Positions 1-9,011 are shown, numbered from the stretch's first letter. The stretch is 12,521 nt of DNA from Planctomycetota bacterium (GCA_030740295.1 JASLXP010000958.1:1-12521), one strand, 5' to 3'. Notes: generated by a model not told the origin, from the sequence alone. Numbers and translations: made by a program.

Positions 1-2897
1 TGGCCCTCGGGAACAGGTGCGGCCGCTCCCCCTGGATTCACATCGGTAGCGTTCCATTGAAAGCCATCATTGATCGGGCCGTGGAAATTGTATGTATGAG
101 CCTTTCCCCCCGCGGCCCTGAACACATCGAAGACATACGAATTTGCGGGGGTGATGTCGGCGGGCAGCTTCGAACCCGGTACCTGCTGTGAGGGTGGCAG
201 CGACTGCGAACCGATACCTTCGTCCACGTCGATCAGTGAGATTTGCCGGCGCAGTAGTTTGCCGGCACCGGTCGGTATGGCGGCGGCGGCAAAATAGCGG
301 GCGCCCGGTGTATCTGTGAGCGCGGTCGCATGGGAGTTAAGGAAGTTCTGCTCGTAATCGATTTGAACGGTGTTGTGCAATCGGGTGTCGCGATCACCCG
401 GTGAGGAATATCCAGGGCGCTGTCCGCCATCGATCGTCATGGGGATTCCATGGGCGGAGATCTGCAGGTCAAGCCCGTCGTGGTGGTGGTGCCCGTAGCC
501 ATAGCCGATGCGAACGTAAGCAGCGCGACGGAAACGCGGGTCATCGTGCTGAAGGCCGGTTTCGAGAATCCCGGCCCATTGCGGCAGGACCCGTGAACGT
601 CTGTTCAGCCACGGGGCACGGGCCTGCTGTGCGGCCGCGGTTTCGATCGCGTTCCACTCTTTGGAAGTCATATTCGACAGGATGGATTTTGCTTCTTTGA
701 GTTTTTTTCCTGTACGGCCGACGTAGTGCTTGAGGATAAAGGCGAACTGTGGATCCTTCGTCCAGCGCCAGCCGTGTACGGCGAAATCGAGTCCCCGCAG
801 CGTGTGACCGGGTGGCTTGTCCGGCCCGCAGACGTCTCCGATGCGAGGGAAATCCCAGCCGGCAACAATCTGATTGAGCCTGAAATAACAATGTACGAGA
901 CCTTTGGGATATCGTTCGGCATCGGAAAGATCGTAACTCCGGTCGCCGCCGGCCTTGATGTACTGCTCGAGTGAAGTGGCCACGCGGAGCGCGTTCTCGC
1001 CCTGCACGTAATAGGACGAGCCGATGTATTCCCCGCCGTCCCGGCACGTGCCGGAGATCATCGCGTCCGCGATGCCGGAAACGGGGAGCGGGTAGATGAA
1101 AGTGCGGCTGAAGAGCCATTCCATCCAGGGACGGGTGAATTTGTTGTCACCCACGACCGCGGCGAGATTGGCGATGTCGACCGGGTCTGTGTGGTAGTGG
1201 TATCGCATGATTCGCTTTGCTACGGTCTGAACGAGGTAAACGTCGATGAGACGGATCACGTCCTCCGAGGTCTTCACCCACGGTACAAATCGTCCGACCG
1301 ATTTAGCGATCCGGTCGTTCCCTTTGATGAAATCGTACAGTTGGTCGTACTGGTACATGATGGGATTCACATACAACGGATAGTGCGGCATGTAGAACGC
1401 GGCAGTGCCCCGACGTCGGCAACGCAGGTCGCGCCCGAACGCGCCCCTGGTGTGCACCAGACTCCGAATCCAATCTGAATAATTGAGCGTAGGGAACGCG
1501 TACGCGTAACGCACAAGTTGGATCACCGCGTCGTGTGCGTAATCCGATTCTCCGGTGGCCAGGTACCGATTAAGCCCGCCGGCGCCGTAGTAATTCCTGA
1601 TCACGCGGGCAACCCTTTCGGATATGGGGCTCCACACTTTGCCTTCGGCCGGATTTTCCGGGCCCGGATAGTAGAGTCCCGCACCATCATCTTTGAGTGG
1701 ATACGGATCGGGCAGTGGCCGATTGTTACGCAGGTCGTCATTCGTATAGACAAGCCCGAGTTTCGCGTTGAAGAGGAAACAGGCCTCTACCTTTGCATTG
1801 GCCGGGAAGTTCTCAGGGATCTTATTCACGACCACCGGCTCCCACTTGCCGTACTTCTCTTCTATCTCTCCCGCAGACATTTTATCCGTGCCGGAGACAA
1901 CTCCCTTCACCGTGCCATATCCAGTGCTCATCCGATTGCTGGCCTGCGCATTCGGAGGCGGGAAGGCTTTCCAGATTCGGGCGTCTTTTGCCAGACGCCC
2001 CGCCTCGGATAAGGGCTCGCGAGTTTTGTGGCCGGCCTTCATCCGGCTTTCGAGCTTCGCCCTTGCTTCAGGAACCGCGCTTAGAATCGTGGTCTTCCTT
2101 TTCAGAACACGATTCTCAATGCCGGCCATCACGTCATCGAGAGAAATGTTGTGAAGGAGCAGGTCGACCTGGCTGCCGCTGTCGAGAGCCAGCCTGGCCT
2201 GGTAAGCGCGCTTTGCGGGCGCGTGAAAATAGAATTCGGCCACGCTGTAGAACTCTTCGCAGTAGCCGATACGGAGCCGGTAGCTGGATGTCTCGCCCTG
2301 GATGCCGTCATTTACAGACATCCTGAGAAAGGCTGGCATCCGAAAGTCTTTCACCTGTTCCGGTGCGACCGCGGCGATGACGCGCACCGTGTAAAGACCG
2401 ATGCCGAGCTCGCCGAGATCGAGATTGAATTCGGGCGCCCCCACCTTGCAGCGAATCACTGGCACCGGCTTTAGTTTGAGTCCTGTATCTCTGACTGATT
2501 TGTGCCTCGGCACCCAGAAGACGGGCGATGCATACTGCTCGGCATGCTGTTTCTGAGCTCCGGGGATATTTGGTGCCACCCAGTTCTTGAGCTGGCTCTG
2601 CACATCAAAGAAGCTCCGGATCGGCATGTACTTGAACATGTAGGCCCGGTAGTGCTCGACCGAGCCCGGGTAGAGTTGCAGCTCCGGATAGAGTCCCTCG
2701 GTAGTGAACGGAAGGTCCCCATCCAGTTGGCCTGTAGACCCGGGATGGCCGGCCGGCTCTCCATGCTGAGTTTTGAACTTCGGAACTTCGACTCCTGCAA
2801 GCGGCCCGCCAACCAGGTACTTGAATTCTGCCTTCAGAGGCTGAAAGCAGAGGTTTGAGCAAACGAAGACGGTGCCAATAAAGACTGGGATACGCAT
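1..2897 (-). CDS. Secreted heparinase II/III family polysaccharide lyase (C-terminus beyond left edge)
   Basis: One uninterrupted frame of 965 codons runs from ATG at 2897 to the window edge without a stop, so the protein is truncated only by the window. Residues 1-23 look like a signal peptide ending LKA before EF. Residues about 150-270 look like a beta-rich, possibly carbohydrate-binding region. Residues about 430-760 are Trp/Tyr-rich and helical, fitting the alpha-toroid of this fold. Residues 798-840 carry the family hallmark: GYGYG, four histidines (803-806), DGLDLQISAHG, an IDGG turn, then R-L-HNTV at 839-844. Heparinase II/III lyases cleave uronic-acid-containing polysaccharides by beta-elimination, with catalytic Tyr/His/Asn residues. 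It is the last gene of a three-gene minus-strand run, 142 bp after the beta-helix gene. No Shine-Dalgarno site precedes the ATG. The protein is longer than typical family members because of the N-terminal 400 residues. Family assignment is firm; substrate is unknown. Confidence 0.9.
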   Translation of the reverse strand, partial: MRIPVFIGTVFVCSNLCFQPLKAEFKYLVGGPLAGVEVPKFKTQHGEPAGHPGSTGQLDGDLPFTTEGLYPELQLYPGSVEHYRAYMFKYMPIRSFFDVQSQLKNWVAPNIPGAQKQHAEQYASPVFWVPRHKSVRDTGLKLKPVPVIRCKVGAPEFNLDLGELGIGLYTVRVIAAVAPEQVKDFRMPAFLRMSVNDGIQGETSSYRLRIGYCEEFYSVAEFYFHAPAKRAYQARLALDSGSQVDLLLHNISLDDVMAGIENRVLKRKTTILSAVPEARAKLESRMKAGHKTREPLSEAGRLAKDARIWKAFPPPNAQASNRMSTGYGTVKGVVSGTDKMSAGEIEEKYGKWEPVVVNKIPENFPANAKVEACFLFNAKLGLVYTNDDLRNNRPLPDPYPLKDDGAGLYYPGPENPAEGKVWSPISERVARVIRNYYGAGGLNRYLATGESDYAHDAVIQLVRYAYAFPTLNYSDWIRSLVHTRGAFGRDLRCRRRGTAAFYMPHYPLYVNPIMYQYDQLYDFIKGNDRIAKSVGRFVPWVKTSEDVIRLIDVYLVQTVAKRIMRYHYHTDPVDIANLAAVVGDNKFTRPWMEWLFSRTFIYPLPVSGIADAMISGTCRDGGEYIGSSYYVQGENALRVATSLEQYIKAGGDRSYDLSDAERYPKGLVHCYFRLNQIVAGWDFPRIGDVCGPDKPPGHTLRGLDFAVHGWRWTKDPQFAFILKHYVGRTGKKLKEAKSILSNMTSKEWNAIETAAAQQARAPWLNRRSRVLPQWAGILETGLQHDDPRFRRAAYVRIGYGYGHHHHDGLDLQISAHGIPMTIDGGQRPGYSSPGDRDTRLHNTVQIDYEQNFLNSHATALTDTPGARYFAAAAIPTGAGKLLRRQISLIDVDEGIGSQSLPPSQQVPGSKLPADITPANSYVFDVFRAAGGKAHTYNFHGPINDGFQWNATDVNPGGAAAPVPEG

Positions 2898-3039
2898 TAC
2901 TTTGATTTCAGGCGAAATGAAAAAAATCTGCCACGCGGTGGGGAGGGAAGAGCGATGAAGATGAAGAAGCAGAGATACTGCATGGACGGAGAACAATAAA
3001 TCTGGATTCCGATCCGGACATCAGTATTCAGGGCGCGAG

Positions 3040-6000
3040 CTACTTCGTCCCCAGGTCGGCCACGATCTTTTCGGCTCGCGCTATTGCCGCATGGATCCCC
3101 TCGAGATCATCCTCAGCCTTCTTGACTCCCTCCTCGGCTTTCTTGATCCGGGCAGCGGGAGCGCTGTCCCATCGGGCTTCCATGAGGGTGTATCGGGCGA
3201 TGCGGATGTTTCGCTCCTGCTCGATCTTCTTGAGTCTGTTCGCCGCGATTGAGTGCCTTGCTTTTGCCAGTTCCAGCTTAGGTACATACTTCGCCACCTC
3301 TCCTTCAAATCTTCTCTGCTGCGCTTCAAGGCCCTGCAGTTTCTTTGCATTTGCCGGGTCTTGCTTCTTTCTGAGCTCGGCTGCCTGGCTGGCAAATGAC
3401 GCGGCCCTCTTCTTTGTGTCCTCCAGCAGTTTCGTGAGACTGTTGAGCCCGTTCCGAGCCTGTTTCTCCTGGCCCTTGAGGCCGGCCTTGCGCATACTGA
3501 TCTTGTGCGGGTGCTCGTCGAAGCCGAGAGCGATCGACTCAATGGATGAGCCGCTGGGCATGACGCTGCGATCCTGGTTGTCTTTGATGATGGAGCCTTT
3601 GCCCTCTGCAATCAGCGCGGGCGGGGCTGGCCGATTGCCGGGCTGGTGGTTCATGAACATCGGGCAGGCAAGGTTGAAGCGGATGACGTTTCTGCCGGCG
3701 GTCTCTTCCTCGATGATCCCCTGCGCCTGCGACGCGTGGATTTCATCGTCTGAGCAGTGGTTGTAGGCGACGGTGCAGCCTGAGGCTGTTCCAGCGAGGC
3801 GGATGCCGGCTCGGCCCTCGAGCGCCTGGTTGTTCGTCCGGCAAAGATTGGAAACAACGTGCCCGCCGGTGACGTTCTCCAGCAGGATGCCGTCCCCATT
3901 GTTGTAGCCGGAGTTGTTGGCGATAAGGAGTGGATTGGCCACATCCTTCAGCGTGAGGCCCGAAGAGCGATTGCTCCGGGCTACGCATCCTTCGACCTTT
4001 CCGGACTCCTTGACGTTTTCCAGCACGAAGCCATTGCGGCAGGATTTGGCTAGGCTGAATTTTGCATGCACTTTGCCTCCGCTCAGTCTGTATCCATCGC
4101 CGGCTGTTCCGATTACCCGGCTGTCCCGGACGGTCACAGTTGCGCCGCTTGCATGTATGCCGTCACCTTCCCATCCGCGGATGTCGATGTTCTCGATATG
4201 GATGGCTCCACTGGCTCTGAGATCGATGGCAGGCGCACGCTCGGCTTTCGGATCGTAGCGGCCCAGAATGGTCAGGCTGCGGACGGCAGACTTTTCGATT
4301 CCTTCCCCGGTGATCAGCGTGCCCTTGTAGCCGTTTGCCGCGTAGAGAACGGTACCGACGCCGTGACCGGCGAGTGTGACTTTGGATGGAAGTTCCAGCG
4401 CCTTCTTCAGGGGGTAACGGCCCCCGGGCAGTTGTAGGGTGCCGCCGGTTTCTGCCAGTTGGTCAAGGGCTTTCTGAAATCCACCTGCAACATTGAAGAG
4501 GCCGTAGTGCTTTCTGCCGTCTACGATGGGCTCGGGCAGTGACGGTCTGGCCACCGGTTTGTCGCGGCCGGCGCCTGGCTTTAATCCAAGTTTCGCGGCC
4601 AGTCCCAATCCCTTTTCGTGATATACCGAATCCTCCGGCTTGCCTTCGACGACCAGTGGCTTGCTCGGGCTCAGGCCCGTATTGCCAACGACAGCAAGGC
4701 CCTTGTTGCTTTCGCCGATGCTGAGCTTGCCGAGCTGATGCTCCGCCACGACGTAGTAATGTGAGGCGCCGAAGTAGAGGGGCAGGCCGGGGTCTGCCGG
4801 TCTGCCGCCCAGGCCGAGCGATGCCATTCGGTTGTTGAAGAACAGTCCCGCATACGCGCCTCCAATACCCATGCCTTTTTTGCAGTCGTTGCCCACGAGC
4901 AGATTGAAGACGTCGCCCACACCCGGATAGCCACCGAAGTTGTCGAGCGTGTTTTTGTAATAAACACCGTTTTCGTTGCTGAAGCAGAAGTAGAGGCCGA
5001 GGTCGTTGCCGACCGAGTGATTGCGCCCCCAGAGGAATCGTTGTGTCTGCGTGCCCGGATGAAATCCGTTGCCCGTGCCAGTGACGGTGTTGTCGGTAAC
5101 CAGCGCTTCCGCGGCAAGCTGGACGCTGATGCCGTCTGCGGGGAATTTCTCGACGTTGATGCGCTGGATGCGCGGGCCGTAAAGGCTGCCGAACGAAATC
5201 GGGCAGGTATTGAAGCCGCCGCTTGCCTCACCGGAATCGGGGCCGCGCAAGGTCATATCCTGCACCTGGACGAATTCGGCAACGACGCAGAAGACAAGGG
5301 GGAAGAAACTCTTGAGAGACTTTGCATTCTTAGGAGCAATCCCCCTGACGGTAAGGACGCTGCCCTCGATGGCCGTAATGTAATGGTTCCTTCCAGGCTG
5401 GTTTTCGTCGGAGCCTCCCACGTGGCTCCAACCGCCCCCGAAAGAGATTCCATCGCCAGTCAGAAACCTGGATGCATCCTCTACAGTAACGCGGCAGTCA
5501 CTCACGCCCTGATCCAGTTTCACGATCTTTGTTTCGTGGATGTCTGCGTGCTTGAGAAAGGTCTTATCGCAGCCCTGCCCGCGCAGAGAGACGCCGCTGC
5601 GCAGGGCGAGATGCCGCCGCATGACAAATTCGCCAGCAGGCAAGACCACTGCCCCGCCAGTGGCCGGCAGGGAATTGATCGCTGCCTGCATACCCGGCGC
5701 GGGATTGCCGGGATCGATGAAGTCTCTTGCATAGACGGTCGCCTGCTTGTTTTCCTTGCGCGAATTAGTCGCCAGTGGCAAAGCGAAGACCGCGCCGCGC
5801 CGGCTGTAAAGCTTAACCGCGTGCACCCAACCGTTGGGCATGCAGTTCATATAGAACTGGCGGTTGACCTCGCTTCGTTCGATCGGCAGCGCACAATCTT
5901 TGACGACCGTTTTGCCGTCGATCGTGATCGTTCCTTTGTTGTCCAGGATGGTCATCTCCACGGTGTAAGTCTTTTCGAAAGCAATGTTGATCACACCGTT

Positions 6001-6402
6001 CTCTTCCAGAGAGAGTGGCTTCTTGTCGGGGCTCACATGCAGACGAGCTTGAAAAAAGTCGGGGTAACCTCCACCGCCCCATCCCTGCTCGCCGATCCGC
6101 AGCCCGATCCGAATGCTCGAGTAATTCACATTGTCGAGCCTCAGAACGATCACTGCGCGCATGTCCCCACGGGGCATGGTGCGTGTGCAGAGAATGTTGT
6201 TGTCACTGGGCCAGATCCTCGTCACGCGCAGTTTCCCGTCCTCGATTCGCCAGTCCCCGCGCAGCACGTGCCAGCCCGGCCCGATCATTTCGCGATCGAA
6301 GGTGTCTTCGAAAATGGGATGCCATTCAGTGGCGCTGAGAAAAGCGACCTGGCCGGTGAAAGAGGCCACCAGAACGAGCAGAAATAAGATTCGGTGTTTC
6401 AT
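3040..6402 (-). CDS. Secreted jelly-roll / double beta-helix protein with C-terminal coiled coil
   Basis: Protein of 1120 residues. Residues 1-24 are a signal peptide (MKHR, hydrophobic core, ending near SAT). Residues 28-205 resemble the concanavalin-like jelly roll of DUF1080/LamG proteins (FEDTFDRE, GDWRIEDGKL). Residues 230-590 begin like pectate-lyase-3 beta-helices (AAINSLPATGGAVVLPAGEF, then LRSGVSLRGQG). A second, similar helix entry lies at 640-690 (ALDQLAETGGTLQLPGGRY, then SKVTLAGHG), followed to about 930 by short coils ending in N-x-G/DG-I/L patterns. Residues 970-1118 are Lys/Glu/Ala-rich and predicted coiled coil. Beta-helix proteins of this kind bind, cleave or epimerise polysaccharides; the reaction here is not identifiable by eye. 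It lies 40 bp after the membrane enzyme gene and probably shares its transcript. Stop is TAG at 3042-3040. The coiled-coil tail is unusual and could mediate oligomerisation or envelope attachment. It could also be non-catalytic. Confidence 0.85.
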   Translation of the reverse strand: MKHRILFLLVLVASFTGQVAFLSATEWHPIFEDTFDREMIGPGWHVLRGDWRIEDGKLRVTRIWPSDNNILCTRTMPRGDMRAVIVLRLDNVNYSSIRIGLRIGEQGWGGGGYPDFFQARLHVSPDKKPLSLEENGVINIAFEKTYTVEMTILDNKGTITIDGKTVVKDCALPIERSEVNRQFYMNCMPNGWVHAVKLYSRRGAVFALPLATNSRKENKQATVYARDFIDPGNPAPGMQAAINSLPATGGAVVLPAGEFVMRRHLALRSGVSLRGQGCDKTFLKHADIHETKIVKLDQGVSDCRVTVEDASRFLTGDGISFGGGWSHVGGSDENQPGRNHYITAIEGSVLTVRGIAPKNAKSLKSFFPLVFCVVAEFVQVQDMTLRGPDSGEASGGFNTCPISFGSLYGPRIQRINVEKFPADGISVQLAAEALVTDNTVTGTGNGFHPGTQTQRFLWGRNHSVGNDLGLYFCFSNENGVYYKNTLDNFGGYPGVGDVFNLLVGNDCKKGMGIGGAYAGLFFNNRMASLGLGGRPADPGLPLYFGASHYYVVAEHQLGKLSIGESNKGLAVVGNTGLSPSKPLVVEGKPEDSVYHEKGLGLAAKLGLKPGAGRDKPVARPSLPEPIVDGRKHYGLFNVAGGFQKALDQLAETGGTLQLPGGRYPLKKALELPSKVTLAGHGVGTVLYAANGYKGTLITGEGIEKSAVRSLTILGRYDPKAERAPAIDLRASGAIHIENIDIRGWEGDGIHASGATVTVRDSRVIGTAGDGYRLSGGKVHAKFSLAKSCRNGFVLENVKESGKVEGCVARSNRSSGLTLKDVANPLLIANNSGYNNGDGILLENVTGGHVVSNLCRTNNQALEGRAGIRLAGTASGCTVAYNHCSDDEIHASQAQGIIEEETAGRNVIRFNLACPMFMNHQPGNRPAPPALIAEGKGSIIKDNQDRSVMPSGSSIESIALGFDEHPHKISMRKAGLKGQEKQARNGLNSLTKLLEDTKKRAASFASQAAELRKKQDPANAKKLQGLEAQQRRFEGEVAKYVPKLELAKARHSIAANRLKKIEQERNIRIARYTLMEARWDSAPAARIKKAEEGVKKAEDDLEGIHAAIARAEKIVADLGTK

Positions 6403-6442
6403 GATGAGTGCTCAATAACCTGTTCTGTAAGTTTGTCCACCT

Positions 6443-7978
6443 TCACTTCAGCCGTTCCGTCACTTCGTGGAGCTTCAGAGGTCTGGAGGCCGTCGAATAA
6501 TAACTTCGATCATCCAGTAGAGGCAGGGGCGATCCGAAAAGGTGTTTGAAGACAAGGCGGAATGTGTTCACCGGCGAGATGGTATCGTAGGCGTCCTCAA
6601 GTTTCTCTCCCTGAAAATATATAGCGTTCAGGACAGGCATACGTTCTCGGACATCGGAATTCTCCAGGCTTTCCAGATCCAGTTTCGAGCCTGGGCCGTG
6701 ATCGCCTTGAATGATGATGACAGGCCGGGGGCCGGGCGCGCTGAGGATGGCCTCAACGGCCTCTGTCAGTTTCTGATTCATAAAGGTGGTCTGATCGCTG
6801 TAGCGAGTCCTGTACTCCTGAAGAGTCATTTCTACGCCGACCAGCAGTTGCGCGTCATCGAGTGAAAACCGGGCGTCGTAAGAGACCTCTTCACCTTTCG
6901 ACCCGAACACAAACGGCGGATGAGGACAGAGCAGATGGCAGAAAACGAATTTAGGTTGAGGGATGGCCGGCAGGCGTCCGAGCCGTTTCAGATTGCTTAA
7001 GATTCGATGCCGGTGCTGGCTGTGCGGGCCGAGGCTGCCGCCCAGCACGAGGGGCAGCGGGGTCGTGTTGATCAGGACGTTCTGAAACTCGCTTATGAAG
7101 CGTCCCGGCCTGATATAGAGATCGGCAGTCGGAAACTCCGTGGCAAAACTCCCCGTTGAAAAAGAGACGAATCGATATCCAATTCCCTTGAGGAAGGCCA
7201 ATACGGAGTTCTGCCGAATCATCGCGGTCAGCGGAGCCGTGCCACTGGAATCCGGCCCCGCCGCTTTTGCGACTTCGTCCAGGTACACGCTGTTGAGCGA
7301 AGATGCGAGCGACAGTGAAGTCTGGCAGTAATTCGCAGCACTCTTGTCTCCAACGAAAAAGCCCTTGCTTCGCAGATATTGGATGAACGTCGAGTTATCG
7401 AAACTGTAATACTCTTCGAGCACATCGTGCCGCCCGTACCCGTCCATGATGATGTAATAAATGTCAGGGCGTTCGGACGGTATGTCGCCGGTGGCAAGCT
7501 GAGTACCACCGCCCTGACCGCTCAGCCCCTTCTCGCTCAGAACTAGATGGCCAGCTAGAACAATATAGAGACTGACGGCAAAAACATTGAACGCCTGCGA
7601 TAGCGCAGCCGGGCTCTTATTTCGGCGAATGCACCAGAACGCGCCCGCGACAAACACCAGAAGCGACAAAGGCATGACGGCCAAATCGGGATTCAGACCT
7701 CCTGACGAATCAAGCAAGAGCGTCTTCAGGGCTTCATAAAAGTGGCCGTAACTCATGAAGAGAATGAGAAAGAGCGTCGTAATGATGGCGCCTCTGCTGA
7801 AATCCTTGAGGGCGCGGCCGAGACCGAAAGCCATGCCGATGGCCGTGAGGGATACCAGTGTCACAGGTATGAACAGATCCTGTGCCTGAACCCTGTCGTA
7901 ATTTCCCAGAAAGAGAAAAACGATTGGAAAATTCCCGCTCAGTATCGGATGTATGAGATGTCTGGCGTTACCTTTCAT
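6443..7978 (-). CDS. Membrane-bound alkaline-phosphatase-superfamily enzyme (sulfatase / LTA-synthase-like)
   Basis: 511 residues: about five hydrophobic segments (roughly 9-26, 34-56, 62-83, 100-117, 129-147) followed by a large domain at 172-511 that would lie outside the membrane. This layout matches lipoteichoic-acid-synthase and phosphoethanolamine-transferase-like enzymes, though it is shorter than LtaS. The superfamily signature is visible: PDIYYIIMDGYG with metal-ligand candidate D179; ANYCQTSLSLASSLN with likely nucleophile T220; HLLCPHPPF with H348 and H353; and QGDHGPG with D426 and H427. There is no C-x-P-x-R formylglycine motif, so a classical sulfatase is unlikely. Transfer or hydrolysis of a phospho-substituent fits better, but the substrate is unknown. 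First gene of the minus-strand unit. The start is kept because the first membrane segment begins directly after it; no Shine-Dalgarno site precedes it. The ATG lies 38 bp from the divergent oxidoreductase ATG. Confidence 0.83.
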   Translation of the reverse strand: MKGNARHLIHPILSGNFPIVFLFLGNYDRVQAQDLFIPVTLVSLTAIGMAFGLGRALKDFSRGAIITTLFLILFMSYGHFYEALKTLLLDSSGGLNPDLAVMPLSLLVFVAGAFWCIRRNKSPAALSQAFNVFAVSLYIVLAGHLVLSEKGLSGQGGGTQLATGDIPSERPDIYYIIMDGYGRHDVLEEYYSFDNSTFIQYLRSKGFFVGDKSAANYCQTSLSLASSLNSVYLDEVAKAAGPDSSGTAPLTAMIRQNSVLAFLKGIGYRFVSFSTGSFATEFPTADLYIRPGRFISEFQNVLINTTPLPLVLGGSLGPHSQHRHRILSNLKRLGRLPAIPQPKFVFCHLLCPHPPFVFGSKGEEVSYDARFSLDDAQLLVGVEMTLQEYRTRYSDQTTFMNQKLTEAVEAILSAPGPRPVIIIQGDHGPGSKLDLESLENSDVRERMPVLNAIYFQGEKLEDAYDTISPVNTFRLVFKHLFGSPLPLLDDRSYYSTASRPLKLHEVTERLK

Positions 7979-8016
7979 GACGGGACGAAGAATATAAGAA
8001 GGACGAGAAACACTCT
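7979..8016. promoter_or_regulatory. 38-bp divergent intergenic region with shared -10-like element
   Basis: The start codons of the minus-strand membrane enzyme and the plus-strand oxidoreductase are only 38 bp apart. TATAAG at 7993-7998 is a plus-strand -10 candidate that would start RNA near 8005. The overlapping 7991-7996 reads TATATT on the minus strand. No convincing -35 box is visible for either direction. AAGGA at 7999-8003 is 13 nt from the plus ATG, long for a ribosome-binding site. Any -35 elements would lie inside the neighbouring coding sequences, and both transcripts would have very short leaders. Promoter assignments are by eye. Confidence 0.35.
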
Positions 8017-8973
8017 ATGAAGAACCTCAACATCGCCGTCCTCGGGGCGGGCAACATCGCACAGCAACACCTGCCCGTTCTCAAAGACCTGCCCGAGATC
8101 GGCTGCATCACGCTTGTCGATTCGGACCCCGTGACCCTTCAGCAGACTGGAGATCGTTTTGAAATCGATCGGCGATTGAGCTCGGTCGATGACCTGAAGT
8201 CAGACAGCCTGGACGCGGTCTTTGTGCTGGTTTCCGTGCTGGCCGTTCATGAAGTCGCGAGCCGGTTTCTCTCTGCAGGGATCCCGACTTTTCTGGAAAA
8301 GCCCCCGGGCATTCACACCTGGCAGACGCAGGAACTTGCCGACCTGGCGCGTGAGAATTCAACCCTCGCCATGGTTGGCGTGAACCGTCGCTTCTACTCG
8401 ACCAGCATGGCCGCGAGGAAAACAGCACTCGCTGCCGGCCCCATTCAGACGGTCACCGTCGAGGCCCACGAAGATATCCAACGAGTACGAAACGGGACGA
8501 AGTTCCCTCCGGAGGTTCTGCATCGCTGGAGCGCGGCGAACGGTATCCATGCGCTGGATATGATCCGTTTTTTTGGCGGTGATGTGAGCAGTGTCACTTC
8601 CATCCAGCATAAGGTGGAAGGCGAAACGCCGGACGCGCACGGAGCGCTGATCGAATTCGAGAATGGCGCTCTCGGTCGTGCCGGGATGGACTGGCTTGGC
8701 CCGGGCGGACATCGATTTGAAATCCGCACAGCCGGCATGACGCTCACTTCTTCGCCGGGGTATCGAACAGTGACCGTTCAGGAACGGGGCAAAGACCGAT
8801 TCCTTCTCGAATATGATGAAATCGATCTGAACTACAAGGCCGGCTTCTTTCGCCAGGACAGTACTTTCATCAGGTGTGTCCAGACAGGCGGCTCGTTGCC
8901 ATTCCCCGCATGCGACCTCGACGACGCGGTAAAGACAATGCAGTTGATCGATGAGATTTCAGGGACTGAGTGA
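8017..8973 (+). CDS. Gfo/Idh/MocA family NAD(P)-dependent oxidoreductase
   Basis: 318 residues, slightly shorter than many family members (about 330-400). The N-terminal Rossmann fold opens with IAVLGAGNIAQQH (residues 6-18; GAGNIA is the dinucleotide loop). The beta-strand end TLVDSDP (33-38) supplies an acidic residue, which suggests NAD preference. The hallmark EKPPG has K95 as catalytic lysine candidate, and GVNRRF follows at 121-126. In the C-terminal domain, GIHALDMIRFFGG contains H178 and D181, the usual catalytic H-x-x-D pair. The family oxidises or reduces sugars, inositols, sugar nucleotides and related polyols; the exact substrate cannot be read from sequence. Its place beside polysaccharide-active genes points to a sugar derivative, by inference. 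It is transcribed divergently from the membrane enzyme and convergently with the small Pro-rich gene, sharing the terminator between them. Confidence 0.92.
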   Translation: MKNLNIAVLGAGNIAQQHLPVLKDLPEIGCITLVDSDPVTLQQTGDRFEIDRRLSSVDDLKSDSLDAVFVLVSVLAVHEVASRFLSAGIPTFLEKPPGIHTWQTQELADLARENSTLAMVGVNRRFYSTSMAARKTALAAGPIQTVTVEAHEDIQRVRNGTKFPPEVLHRWSAANGIHALDMIRFFGGDVSSVTSIQHKVEGETPDAHGALIEFENGALGRAGMDWLGPGGHRFEIRTAGMTLTSSPGYRTVTVQERGKDRFLLEYDEIDLNYKAGFFRQDSTFIRCVQTGGSLPFPACDLDDAVKTMQLIDEISGTE

Positions 8974-9011
8974 CCAGGACTGGCCCCGCGGTGGCAAAAT
9001 GGCGAATGGTG

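Noticed and set aside
2920..2941. Hairpin CCAC/GTGG near a T run on the minus strand, between the beta-helix and lyase genes
   Set aside because: Only a 4-bp stem separated from the T run by several bases; too weak to call a terminator, and the genes are probably co-transcribed.
5017..6387. Plus-strand open frame of 456 codons opposite the beta-helix gene
   Set aside because: It is antisense to a clearly recognisable secreted protein with signal peptide and domain motifs. Its own translation shows no domain or plausible start signal, as expected for a GC-rich antisense shadow.
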